Shown: positions 45,590 through 56,487, counted from the stretch's first letter. The stretch: 64,000 nt of DNA from Trachythela sp. YZ-2020 (GCA_016169945.1 JADLSH010000199.1:1922001-1986000), one strand, 5' to 3'. Notes: generated by a model from the letters alone, not told the origin. Translations and numbers: made by a program.

Positions 45590-48500
45590 TCAAGGTATGC
45601 CTGCATCAATCCTGATAGGATCTGCGACATTAACGTCTAAATGTGGTTCGTGTTCGTTCCGTCCAGACTGTGTGTGTACCCACAGGGACATATGAAGAGG
45701 GGATTGCATCTCCTCCAATGACAAGCCCACTATATTAGCACCGCGCACGTTCGCATCCTGAAGATCACAACCAGACATATTACAGTTCTGATAAGAAAAA
45801 AAGCAAAGATAACTGCTGGAAATGTATCGTAAAAGATTGTGATCACAATTGGGATTATATACGAATTAGATTAGGGTTACGATTGGAGATAGGATTAGTG
45901 TAGGGTAGGATTGGGATTAGGCTTATAATCAAGGTTAGGATTAGTGTTAGGATTAAGGATAGTATTATAGGGTAAGAGGTTAGGATTGGAGTTAGGATTC
46001 GTGCAGAATGACTGTAGGCTAGGATTGGGATAAGTGTTATGATCACGGTTAGGATAAGATACCGATTAGATTAGGATAAGTGTTAGGATTAGTATTATAG
46101 ATTGAGATTAGGATTACGGGTTAATGCCAATAACAAAATCGTAAACGTTCGTTAAGAGTAAGAAATCACCGTACTTAAATTGTGGTTGTGAATATGGAAA
46201 TTAACCTGACATATTGCAGTTGGGCAATCGGCAGGAAAAATTTGAGAATAAGTTGACTTCCACATTCAGAAATTTAAAGGCCTTTTACATTAAAACAACA
46301 TTATCAGCATCGAGTTCAAATTCGGGCGTGTTCTATAAAGCTTTCCCGAATTACATATTTCCACCCAAAGACTTATAAACAAAGCTTTTGTAAAAATATG
46401 CTTGGCTTTGTTTCAAACCTCTGTGTAACAAGTTCATGTAAGCATTTACCTCAAGATCAGCGCCCGCCAATATTGCTCCTCTCAGGGTACAGTTCTGTAA
46501 GTTCGCGCCTTTCATTGTAGCGACACGAAGATTGACCCCGGACATTTGACTCGCTTCAAGATCACAACCTTTCATATTCACACCTACATAGAAAGGAAAA
46601 CAGTTCTTTGTTAGTAAATGTCTGTGGGATACACATCCCTCCTAGCCTTGGCCAAAAGGGGTGCAGGAGGGGTGCAGGAGGGTGCAGGAGGGGTGCAGGA
46701 GGGGTGCAGGAGGGGTGCAATTTCCATATCAAATCCAAATTTTGGATTTGGCAGGGCATTTATCAAACAAAAATAAATATTGGGCCTAAAAATATTTGGC
46801 CATTGTGGGCCTCTTTGACTATCTAGGCAATCATATTTTTCAAAAAATTTCTGACAAGCGCAGCCCTTGCTAGGATTTTCAGTAATGATGCAACCCTGCC
46901 TCAGACGACAGTCACACACCGCAGGTATGCGGGTAACACCCGTGAGGAAGGTTTACTGAGATTGAGGAAGGTTGAAAGTGAAACACTGAATAAAACATTG
47001 CAAAGCAATAAGTAGTAGACTAGTCAGGCTAGTATTAGTAGCAACAGTCAGCAATCAGTCAGACAAGTAATATTGCAATGGCCAACTGGCAAAGCTGCCC
47101 AGGCAAAAGCATGCCAAAAAAGTTCCAGTTATTTTGAGGAAGGTTGAGAGAACCCAAAATCCTACCTAGAAAAAGGCTGAAAAGTTTTTGCAATTCTGCC
47201 TTGAGCTTTAAATGATACGTATCATGTTGACACATGTTGCTTGGGTAATTACAGTATCTATCATTTACAAGCGCGTATATTGCACAAATATAGAATTGAA
47301 GGTGTATTCCCTAGTCGTAACAATTACCTTCTAAGTTAGCACTCTTGACTCCAGTAGGATCTTCAAAGTTACACGCCATCAGCGAGGCTCCTTCCAAATT
47401 AGCTCGTTGCATACGCACACCACTTAACGAAGCACCCTGTACAAAAATAAACATTTTGATATCAAAATCCTCAATTGCTTTACTCGACTAGTACACCGTA
47501 TTCCTGTAAACTTGACGAAATATGTCGCATTTTGCACTTCTTTGTGAAGAACCAGTAATTTCGTAGCCTTAAACTAATCCTAACGATCCTAACAGATACT
47601 ATTAAAATATAATTCTTACATCAATATGAGCTTCTGACAAACACGAACGTTCAAAACAACAGTTCGAGAGGTTAGCTCCAGCTAAATTGGCTTTTCGTAA
47701 GTTTGCCATTTTGAAATTGATATATCGTAGGTCCAGACGGGATAAATCTGCGCCTTCCAGATTGATTCCCTAAAAACAAAGACTCAAGTATAAATACATG
47801 TTGATATTCCTACTTTTCGTTCCAGTCTGTCCATTATACAATGCAGAAATGGATTTACGGGGGTTGCGCACCCATCTTATCCTTGGCCAAGGGGGGTGCA
47901 GCAGGGGTGGCAATTTACTGCCAAACCATATTTGGATTTGGCAGGACAAACAATACTGGGTCCTTGATCCTGCCGTGGGTCATCAGTGATGATGCACCTG
48001 CCTCGGTTGACGATCACGCCCTGCTTCATGATCAGCGCTCCCTCGGCACACCAGCCCCCCCCCCCCTTACAAGATCAAGCTGAACCCATCCCTGATAGTC
48101 TGATACAATTTCCGAATAGAGAAATGCCTCTATTGAAGGTGTCCATAAGGAGATCCCCACGATCCGATTTGTCGGATTCAATTCTCCTCTTGACGCATGC
48201 AATTTACTGGATTCGCTGACAAGAGTAAGGCCATTGGCTCATACCTGGCCAAAAGTGTAATTGTTGCTGTATTATGTGAAATCACATTCGTCAGGAGGAG
48301 AATTGGATCCGACAAGTACCCTACTCCATAATATGGACATGCAGTACATTGCAGCACATTGATGAATACTTTTTAACTAAGGCCCCGTTTACATGAGACC
48401 GGGACGAAGTCAGAACGGGATAAAAATTGTCAGTAGGTTTACATGAGATTGTCAGTAGGTTTACATGAGATTGTCAGTAGGTTTACATGAGACCGGTACG

Positions 48501-51500
48501 AAAAGCATTATATATACACACTTTATTGCGTATATCAAACGTGCAGTCCACAATTGATGCTGTTAATCTTGTCTACCGTTGTTTATTATCAGCATTGTAC
48601 CAAAGTTCAGACCGGTCTGAAAATAATACGTGTTTACATTCATCCCGCTCCGAATTCGTCCCGGTCTGAATATAGTCGGTTCGGTCCAGCGAGCGGGATG
48701 ACTTCAGACCGGTCTGAGCAATTTTTCGTCCCGGTCTCATGTAAACATCTATTATAAATAATACTATGACCGAAACGAAATCGTCCCAGTTTGACTTCGT
48801 CCCGGTCTCATGTAAACGGGGCCTAAAGCTACCTGACAACGGAGTTCACAGTTTGAAGGTGTTGATAATAATATCCTGACAAACTCTTGTCGTGTAATGG
48901 GTTTGTCTAAATCTTTATCCAAATCCTAAGAAGAAAGAGGTTTTACAGATTATGGTTTTACAGATTTAGATAACTGCTAGATTGTACCGTTACGGGGCAG
49001 TCAGCAGATTGTGATCAGCTTCAGAACTGTTGACACAAGTTTACAGGAGTTACATCTCTCAATTTTATTTACTCGCCAACAAATACAAGAATACTGCATA
49101 TAATGAAAATAATTGCCATTACTTTTTGACTCCTAACTGCCACTTGTACTACTACAGTATCTGTTGTCACGATAGCGCCTTATTTCTACCAGAGATGGAT
49201 CATTCCTCAAGACCGGACTTCGTTTGTCAGATGACCCGTTAGTTTAATAGCAGTGGCGGACACTAGGGGGGGGGGGGAGCAAAAGGGGGCGGTGGCCCCT
49301 CCCCAATAATTTCTCAAAGCCTTTGAGTGATAGCTGATTAACTGTGTGACAAAGCTGTATCAATGATTTTACAACCACGAAAGCCTTGATAGGCTATAAT
49401 TTAAGTAAATTTGCATGAAATTTAAGCCAAAAAGGTTTTAAGAATTGAGATTTTCAGCAACAAAAGGGTGATTATATGTTGGCAACCTCCTTCGCGAAGT
49501 CTCCACCACTGTTTAATAGTAACACTAGATGAGCTTTCTAGGCAAACTAGCTAGAATCTCGCGATCTACTGTATACTGGCAAGGACTTTGCAACATAAGC
49601 CATGCCATCTTTGTTGTCAACCGGTTTTTCCATACTGGCACTGTATACTGGCAAGGACTTTGCAACATAAGCCATGCCATCTTTGTCAAATCGGTTTTTC
49701 CCGATACTGTAGTTCGTCTAATGCGGTATTTATACACGAATCAATGTTAAGCCCGAGGTGGTGGGGGGGGGGAGCCGGACAAAGGTGGGGGATTTGAATT
49801 TTTCGAAAAATTCTGTTCAAAAGCGCGACCCTGGGGGAGAGATTTTCAATCAAATGTAGTCGAAAGAGCGACCCTGGGGGAGGGACTTGTAGTCAAGTTT
49901 TCTGGGGCTCAAATTGTTCAAATTTAATAAAAGTAAGAAAACGTTTTCAAAGTACGAATGCATACAAATAATAATCTTCACGGACTGGCGATACAGGCAC
50001 TCTCAGCCGCGGAAATCTCAGCAAAAGTTCATGTAAATTAGGATTTACGACTACTAATTTAGGCTGATTCCCAGGCTAAACGTAGTACCAGAATTATACA
50101 CAATACGAACAACGCAGATACTTCATCTTGATGGATGATCTGTCTATTTGTCGCGTTTATACACAGACAAATTATCAGATGAACTATATTTTCTTTGTCC
50201 AAGTCAGGGATATATTTACTGGGGGGTGCGCACCCCTCCTAGCCTTGGCCAAGGGGGTGTAGGGGGGTGCACACCCCTATTAGCATTGGCCAAGGGCCAA
50301 GGGGGTGCAGGAGGGGTGCCAATTCCCATATCAAATCCAAAATTTGGACAGGGCATTTATCAAACAAAAATATAATATTGGGCCATTGATGGGCCTTTTT
50401 GACCATCTAGGTAATCTTATTTTTCAAAAATATTCTGACAAGATAACTCCCTTGACCTTGTAGGGGGTCCTCAGTGGTGATTCACCCTTCCTCGGTCGTC
50501 GACCACGCCCTGCTTCATGACCAAAGCCCGCTTAGCACCCTCCCCCCCATATCAAATCAAGCTGGATCCATCCCTGGACTCCAAGTTCGTCCAGATGGGT
50601 GACCCATCTCTAGTATATCAGGCCAATGCTTAAGCTTGATTTCCATTTAGTCATAACGGTCGTGAACATATCAAAGTGCCGATGTAATAGAGTGTCGATA
50701 TATATCTACAATGAGTTAAAATTTATTTGCATACAGCACATAATAGACAAGATAAATCCAGACTATTTCACATCATCGAACATGACTTGTTCGCAACAGT
50801 TTCGACCAAATGAAAACCAGGCATTAGTAAAAGCCAATTATTTCAGCATATGCATGTTATAAGTGCTAATACCTTGATTGTTTCTTCAAGCTGTTCAGCC
50901 ACACCAGTTAATCCAAAAAATTTCGCTTCTTCTAGAACACCAATGGGGTTAACACCTTCATTTAAGATCAGTTTACCATGACGAAGATAGTTGAGTAATG
51001 GACCAAAGTAGTCAGGGCTACGGTCAATAAGATACGCTCCTGTGTCGTCTCTCACACTTTTCCAAGATTCTAGACACATATGATTTAGAATTATTATTCA
51101 GCCCTTGCAAGTGACGTCACGTTGGCATCCGCCATTTTGGGTGGCAAATATTTAAAACGAATCAAGAACAAACTATGCGTGAAATGCCATCAATTAGCTG
51201 CCAAAATAATTTAGCTGTGATTGTTGCCTATGTGTGAGAATTTAAAAAGGCCATGTTCTGTCGAATTAAGTCAAGCATGTCTGCAGTGCTCGCTCAGTTG
51301 AAAACTCACAAGCGCGTGCATTTTTAAATTGCACAAGAACAAATAAAATGTTGAGTAAAATGTTGGGTAATATTAGGTTGAGTAAAATGTTGCATGGGTA
51401 AAAGGTTGAGTAAAATGTTGCCTTGGGTAAAATTTGATTTGGTAAAGTGTATATCTGACTCACTTTGTGATGAGAACATCTTGGCTAGCATACTCTCAGG

Positions 51501-53828
51501 ATCACTTGCAACTAATGTCACCCTGGAAGAAAAAGTTTCAAATTTATTTTACTTTTATGCTATTGAATGCAAACACTAACATCCTCATCAGTCATCGTTG
51601 ACATCAAAGACCCATCTGTTTTTCACAGCGGCAAAATATTTCTTTGTTTTCAGGGGGTGGCTGCTTTTCTTTTCCCAGGTCTGTCCAGATGGATTGTCTG
51701 ACTGTAGTATGAATCTGGCCACTCTTACCTTGTTGTCGTAAAACGTCTTCCTCCAACATTGAGTGTGATCCAGTCTTCTGATGAATCTAGGAGAGAATGG
51801 AATGGTTCGATTTCCAAATAAAACAATCACATTTTAAATACACTCAGCAATTTCTAACAGTTCAACTATTAATCCTTGCAATCCCAATCATAATCTCAAC
51901 TCTGACCCCAATATTAACCCCATCCTAACACAAATCCGAAACCCTTACCCTAACCTTAACCCATTAGCTTGCAATGCACTCAAATGCGTCCTACTTTAGT
52001 ATTTCACTCTCAGTCCAACGCCAGACAATTTTACTCATCAGTGGTGGGGTACTGCCAGTTAATGAGTTAACAAAACTATCTTCCAGTGTCTCTTGTTAAC
52101 CCACTAGCTTGCAATGCACCCTACTTAGTATTTTAGTCTGTCTAATGCCAGACGATTTTACTTACCATTAAAACTCTTGCTACCAGAGACATATATTACA
52201 TCATCATCTCTAGATAAATAAAAGATAAGATTATTATTTACAGTGATTGGAAACTAGATAGAGTCTTGGGAATGAAAGCAGAATAACAGGTTCGCATGGT
52301 AAATGAATAAATTGAATAACGGTTTTATGGTTGTTGAAAATTTGTCATTTTACTCACTGTCTAACGCCAGTGATGTTGGACATTAATGGCTTAACCAGAC
52401 TATCTGCCCATGTCTCTTGTTAACCCATTAAGCCACACTGCACCCTAAAGAACCCACTTTGTCATTTCACTGTGTCTAATGCCAGATGATTTTACTCGTC
52501 AAGGGGAAAGAGTTGGGCGTTAATGGGTCAAAGCAATGGTCATCTGTAAAGATTAATTTCTTACCTCACAAGTTGAAGATCATCTATAAGAGCATCTTTA
52601 CTGGTGTAAAGTTTACAGTCATCGATATCCAGCTTTTGTCCAGCAAGCAAACACAACTCTTCAATAGTGTCTGGGACATGTACCATCTAGTATAATAGTT
52701 ACATAAGTTGTTTATATAGCACATTATACAATGAAAGCACAATGAAAATTCTGGTGGGGTACAGTGGCATGATCCCCAAAAATGTTTTGAAATCTATGCT
52801 CCCTAAAATGACATTTCTTGAATTCTGGGATGCTGAGTGAGCACTGGTCATACACATCATGTCGCCTTTGTAATCAGTTTTAAAAGGTATTTTATCATTA
52901 AACACTGTCATATTCACAAGTCAATTTTATAGATGATAGTTATTTTAAATCTGTGTGTAGTTTGATATTAACACTCTTTAGCATGTCTAAGATAAAAGAG
53001 TGACGAAAAATGGTATTTTATTTGATATTATATTCATATTCACGGCTGACGTTTTCAGCAGTTGGTGGGTGGGTTGTAACGAAAACGTCATTTTCACGTT
53101 TTGCGTGGCAAAATGAGTTTGGATGACAATGATGATGACAATTTATTGCTCCCTAAACAATCACACAATTACATTTTTTGTTTTACATTATTCCTTTTTT
53201 TATCTATTAATATGACTTATATTTTTAATGTAGGAGCTGGCACCCCGAAATAACCAAATGGCTAAACGACTAGGGGCGAAGCCACTCTGGAAAGTTTGTA
53301 TCGTGCAACCGAGATATCGTGCACGCAATTTTGATTTCGCTGTATATTTACTATTAAATTTTTGAAATCTCGGTTGCACGATTTCCAAACTTTCCAGTCA
53401 AGGGGCGAAGTAGCACAATTTATGAATTATTGTAAGATTGATCTTACAATATAAATTACGTTGTATGTCGCCCCTTACTGAAAGTGTTGATCAATACTCC
53501 AATACTACCAAAAATAATCTTATACAAAATGTACAGTATAAAGTGTCATGAACATTTCGTACAAAATTTTTACCATAATTAAAAAGACAATTCAAAACAG
53601 ATAAGCAATAAAAATTATCAGAACACGCCCAATAACAACTTATTAAATGTGTGAAAAGAGGCAGATCAACTGAAGTAGTTTATCTGTTTATCATATACTC
53701 ACAAAGTCACAATTTAATACTGCCAATATAGCAAGATTAAAAGTCACTATTAAAAATTATCATACTTTGCCATTTTTTTTACATCCACTTTTGAAAAGAG
53801 TAACACGTCTTGGAACCTTAGAATCCAT
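45590..53828 (-). CDS. KCTD9: KCTD9: BTB/POZ and pentapeptide-repeat protein, 11 exons
   Basis: Minus-strand coding exons: 53828-53766, 52686-52565, 52209-52166, 51786-51729, 51522-51464, 51069-50873, 48925-48833, 47769-47620, 47436-47328, 46583-46450, 45787-45590. All introns are GT-AG and all phases agree, giving 1227 nt and 408 residues. Exon 1 starts MDSKVPRRVTLF, matching the RRVTLF start of the family. Residues about 20-65 are the small N-terminal domain (LIDDLQLVRDDDV). The BTB fold runs from about 80 to 180 (DWITLNVGGRRF, GAYLIDRSPDYF, LLNYLRHGKL). A linker holds RQEFVRILLSTP. Pentapeptide repeats of A(D/N)LxG type follow at about 213-365 (GADLSRLDLRYINFKMANL, ADLE, GCDLQDANVRGAN), then SPLHMSLW. 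KCTD proteins are typically Cullin-3 ubiquitin-ligase adaptors. The tail after PLHMS is about 30 residues longer than I expect for vertebrate KCTD9 (about 389 residues). Confidence 0.95.
45838..46135. repeat. Degenerate GGATTAG/GGTTAG repeat in KCTD9 intron 10
   Basis: Loose repeats of TAGGATTAGGGTTAGGATT-type sequence of variable period. They resemble decayed telomere-like or minisatellite sequence, as at 60.7-61.2 kb. Confidence 0.75.
46608..46925 (+). repeat. G-rich dispersed repeat, copy in KCTD9 intron 9
   Basis: It starts near GGGATACACATCCCTCCTAG with CCTTGGCCAA, then an expanded (GGGGTGCAGGA)n run of about six units (46,658-46,720). AATCCAAATTTTGGATTTGG and GGGCCTCTTTGACTATCTAG follow. 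Homologous to 47,845-48,105 and 50,205-50,580. Confidence 0.85.
47845..48105 (+). repeat. G-rich dispersed repeat, copy in KCTD9 intron 7
   Basis: GCGCACCCATCTTATCCTTG, GGTGCAGCAGGGGTGG, TTTGGATTTGGCAGGACAAA, then CACGCCCTGCTTCATGATCA and AGATCAAGCTGAACCCATCC. The middle is shorter than in the 50.2-kb copy. Confidence 0.85.
48106..48380. other. KCTD9 intron 7, unassigned
   Basis: Contains ATCCGATTTGTCGGAT with GGATTCAATTCTCC / GGAGAATTGGATCCG inverted similarity (about 48,158-48,310), suggesting another short foldback. No exon is seen. Confidence 0.45.
48381..48823. mobile_element. Foldback MITE with GGCCCCGTTTACATG ends, beside a KCTD9 splice donor
   Basis: GGCCCCGTTTACATGAGACC at the left is mirrored by GGTCTCATGTAAACGGGGCC at the right. 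The inner left part has three tandem copies of TTGTCAGTAGGTTTACATGA, and GACCGGTCTGA motifs lie inside. It is about 443 bp and non-coding. The right end stops about seven nt from the GT donor of KCTD9 exon 7 (exon end 48,833). Confidence 0.93.
48926..50204. other. KCTD9 intron 6, 3' part: short duplications and G runs
   Basis: A G-run (about 49,267-49,277) is followed by low-complexity sequence. A tandem pair of about 75 bp (TATACTGGCAAGGACTTTGC at 49,570 and 49,645) ends near 49,690. A second G-run lies at about 49,763, with a repeated GCGACCCTGGGGGAG motif at 49,825-49,880. No exon is seen. Confidence 0.7.
50205..50580 (+). repeat. G-rich dispersed repeat, longest copy (KCTD9 intron 6)
   Basis: TCAGGGATATATTTACTGGG with GGTGCGCACCCCTCCTAGCC, a duplicated CACCCCT..TAGC.TTGGCCAAGG block, GGACAGGGCATTTATCAAAC, GACCATCTAGGTAATCTTAT, CACGCCCTGCTTCATGACC and AATCAAGCTGGATCCATCCC. 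It gives the fullest picture of the family. Confidence 0.88.
51340..51440. repeat. Short tandem repeat (GTTGAGTAAAAT) in KCTD9 intron 5
   Basis: Four to five imperfect units of ATGTTGAGTAAA/ATGTTG(G/C)..GGTAA just downstream of exon 5 in transcript order. Confidence 0.75.
51955..52162. repeat. TTAACCC-ended repeat pair running into KCTD9 exon 3 donor
   Basis: TTAACCCATTAGCTTGCAAT to CTGCCAGTTAATGAGTTAAC is one unit. After ACAAAACTATCTTCCAGTGT a second unit starts at TTAACCCACTAGC. The second unit is cut at GCCAGACGATTTTACT, where the GTAAGT donor of exon 3 (exon end 52,166) begins. Confidence 0.85.
52345..52530. repeat. TTAACCC-ended repeat pair in KCTD9 intron 2
   Basis: TTTTACTCACTGTCTAACGC, GTCTCTTGTTAACCCATTAA and AGATGATTTTACTCGTCAAG are parts of two units separated by the same CTATCTGCC..GTGTCTCTTG linker as at 52.07 kb. 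Confidence 0.8.
53286..53477. repeat. Two adjacent foldbacks in KCTD9 intron 1
   Basis: First, 53,288-53,397 pairs TGGAAAGTTTGTATCGTGCA with TGCACGATTTCCAAACTTTC, plus ACCGAGAT / ATCTCGGT. Second, 53,399-53,477 pairs AAGGGGCGAAGTAGCAC with GTATGTCGCCCCTT around the centre TTGTAAGATTGATCTTACAA. AGGGGCGAAG also precedes the first foldback at about 53,271, as if it were a target duplication. Confidence 0.75.
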
Positions 53829-54156
53829 TTTCTACTTGTTTTCACAAGTCGTCTTTGTCATTTCCTGGGTTTTAAATAAATTCCTTAGCTCAGCGAAATA
53901 GAAGCTTGCATACAAAATCCGACGCCATATTGAAAAAGTATGCTATACTTCATGTAAAGTGACGTGTTGTTCGTCGAAGTTGAAGTGAACGAGTGGTTTA
54001 TTCTTACCGAGCTCCAAGCGCCGAGGTATTAGACGTTTGTGTGTAAGGTTAGTGCACAACGACGCAGTCACGCAGGCTACTGTAACTTGCAACAAGAATG
54101 ATTTCAACGCGTATTAATAAGCTACACAATCAATACGTTAAAGTCAATACGTTAGC

Positions 54157-54350
54157 CTGCAGTGCACTGTGCAGATGCACATTCCCGCAATGCTACAATA
54201 CGTAGGCATTGTTACAAATTTGCCCTTGACTGATGATTCCTGCCAGAGGGCCTAAGGTTGCATTTTTCGCAACTGCTCCTGGCTAGGTCTAAAAATGTAT
54301 ATAAATTTTCGTTCAAATATTCCATCCACGAACACCATCAACTATTATTA
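54157..54350. repeat. SINE-like composite fragment, inverted copy of 6.3-kb repeat
   Basis: 54,157-54,237 is the reverse complement of 6275-6360. 54,245-54,350 has CTCCTGGCTAGGTCTA, AAATTTTCGTTCAAATATTC and CATCCACGAACACCATCAAC, matching the SINE tail and the 5.9-kb fragment. Confidence 0.75.
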
Positions 54351-54544
54351 TTCTAGCGCACTCTAAAAAGAATGTAAACGCGATCTTAATATATACTAAA
54401 ACACCCTAAAGCACAACTAACAAATTCAAACACATTTTAAATACAAAACATTTTTTACTTATATTTACTAAATACTTTGATTCGCGCGGGTCAAATTTCA
54501 TTGCGTAAGAAATCGCAAAAACGAGTATCATATTCATCTGACAT

Positions 54545-54928
54545 CAGGGCCTTTTTTAACTAATGTACTGGAGGGGCCAAAGTTCCCCCAGCCCCCATGC
54601 TGCCCCCCCCCCCCAGTAAGCTATTTTGGCCCCCCCAGTGAAGGTCCCTTTTGTCCAAAGTATAAGCAAAAAAGAGGAAAAAAACTGAGTTTAGAGGAAA
54701 GTTATGGTATTCTCACAACAAAACCTGGCTCCGTTTAGATGGGATACATCAAAAATTGTCTCTGAAAATGCAGGAAATCAAGCCAGAGAGACTCAAGAAT
54801 ACAAAAATCTTCTGGGGGAGGACCCCAGACCCCATTCATCTTCCCACACCTGTAATACACCACCTACTTGTTACGTCCCCTTTCGATGATGGTCCCCCCA
54901 CTCTAACGATTTCTTAAAAAAGGCCCTG
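54545..54928. mobile_element. Non-autonomous hAT element, 384 bp, 8-bp TSD
   Basis: Ends CAGGGCCTTTTTTAA and TTAAAAAAGGCCCTG are perfect inverted repeats starting with CAGGG. The exact 8-bp duplication TCTGACAT flanks them (54,537-54,544 and 54,929-54,936). The interior has C-rich runs (CCCCCCCCCCCCAG) and no transposase. It lies between KCTD9 and the next gene. Confidence 0.94.
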
Positions 54929-55154
54929 TCTGACATTGAGAGTAAAGTTCACTTCCTTTTTGCCTTATATTTACTCTACAAAATTAGGAAGAAATCGCAC
55001 GAACGTCTGATCTGATTACGAGTATCATATTCATCTGACTTACTTCCTTTTGGCCACACCTCTTGCATAAAATGTCCAGCACTTGGATCTACCTAGTCAG
55101 TTCGAGCTGGTTTCTACTGAAGTTGGATAACAAAAAGACTTTCGAAACTAAACA

Positions 55155-55380
55155 ATGTTGAGAATTGCTCTAGTGGGGATTTTAATTCAGCTTGTTCTGC
55201 AAACTGGTATTGCAGAAGCAATTTGCTGTGATGATATCAAATCTGATGTTGAAAATCGAACCCTTGCTTACAACATATTGTGTTCCAAAGACGACCAATA
55301 CCTGGGAAATTGCTGTCGTATCATAGAACAAGATCTCCACAAGCGTAAACTTGCTTACCGAACCCTGTGTCCAAACCACG
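55155..55380 (+). CDS. Signal-peptide exon of a secreted EGF/fibrinogen-related gene
   Basis: The Met at 55,155 opens a hydrophobic signal peptide (MLRIALVGILIQLVLQTGIA, cut probably after EA). A mature N-terminus follows with paired cysteines: ICCDDIKSDVENRTLAYNIL, then CSKDDQYLGNCCRIIEQDL and AYRTLCPNH. The spacing CC ... C ... CC ... C and the repeated LAY.(I/T)LC motif suggest an internal duplication. The exon ends CACG|GTAAAA in phase 1. This agrees with the phase of the EGF exon at 56,367, whose first codon then reads Asp. The gene downstream is broken, so a functional product is doubtful. Confidence 0.55.
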
Positions 55381-56366
55381 GTAAAATTAGGATTTTTTAT
55401 ACCTTTTTAGAATACTAATTTGCTTTCTTTTTGGTTACCCAATATATTTTCCGAACAATAAAGAAACACTAGTTACTAGTAAAGCTAGTTTCGCTAATGG
55501 ACTCCAAAATCATTAGACGCGAATAATTCTAAGTATACTCAACTGTATGTGACATACTGTTGGGGTTACCTGACTGCCTGTTTGATACCTCACGAATTGA
55601 TAAATTTCTAACTCACTCTCCCCATTTCAAGACAATAGCTTTTCTATATTATCGGTTGTATTTTCTTGCCGACTTCAGGCAGATTATAAAACATAAGGTG
55701 ATTCTGCGTCAGTAGTTATTCTGTTGCCTGTTTTTCCGCTGCCAATTTAACCGATGCCATCCTTTCCTAAACTCAAAATATAAGATTGTCGCGCATTGAC
55801 CTTGTTTTGAAGGTCAACGACGCGACTCTTCAGCGCTTGATTTTGGGTTCCTACTCTTGTTATTCGCTCTTCAAACTCTTTGCTGGTTTAGTGGTTTTCC
55901 TTCCTTCTTTAGTTTCTTTCTCCAGATCTTCTATCTCAGCGTGAACGAATTCAAGAGAATATTAATTTTTCACCTGCTTAACATCTTCTTCAATAGATTT
56001 CATGCGGTCTTCAATGCCTCCGAGCTTGTCAAGATTTTCTATTTGGGTCATTATGGTTTTCAATGTCTCGTTGATTTCTGTTAAATTCGTGTTTCTTGTT
56101 TCTCCTCATCATGTCAACTGTATTATTAGGTTTTATATTCTTACCTCGATCTTACTTAATGGACGTATTATTCCCTGAATTATTTCAAGTTTGCGCATTG
56201 CCGCATTGCGCTTTGAAGCGTGTTTACTTGTCGTCATCTTGTCAAGATAAAATTGCGCGTCGTTGTGTGTGAGGGTGATTCGAGACATTTTTGTAACTGT
56301 TCATGGAGCTGTATGAATTTCATTCAATTGTCAAGGATTTTAGATTTTTTTGTTATAGTGTTACAG
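55381..56366. other. Intron of the EGF/fibrinogen-related gene
   Basis: No exon is seen. A plus frame at 55,857-56,084 is hydrophobic low-complexity sequence without motif. TTGACCTTGTTTTGAAGGTCAA forms a small hairpin near 55,796. Confidence 0.4.
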
Positions 56367-56487
56367 ATACCGACCATTGCAAGTCCAGTCCATGCCACTG
56401 ACTCCGATGCTACTTGTGTCAGCCTCTCTGATTCGTTCTTGTGCACGTGCAAAACTGGTTTTACTGGCTCAGGATTCAATTGTACAG
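56367..56487 (+). pseudogene. EGF-like domain exon with frameshift
   Basis: Bounded by TTACAG and ACAG|GTAAT. The first part reads DTDHCKSSPCH. The second part, in another frame, reads TDSDATCVSLSDSFLCTCKT then GFTGSGFNCTG. Together they give the six cysteines of an EGF module (C..C..C..C.C..C), but the two halves are one frame apart near 56,397. The exon is 121 nt, not the multiple of three expected for a phase 1-1 EGF exon. It is either a disabling indel or an assembly error. Confidence 0.75.

Noticed and set aside
46608..46826. Gly/Arg-rich frame RRGAGGCRRGAGG
   Set aside because: Produced by the GGGGTGCAGGA minisatellite inside a dispersed repeat in a KCTD9 intron.
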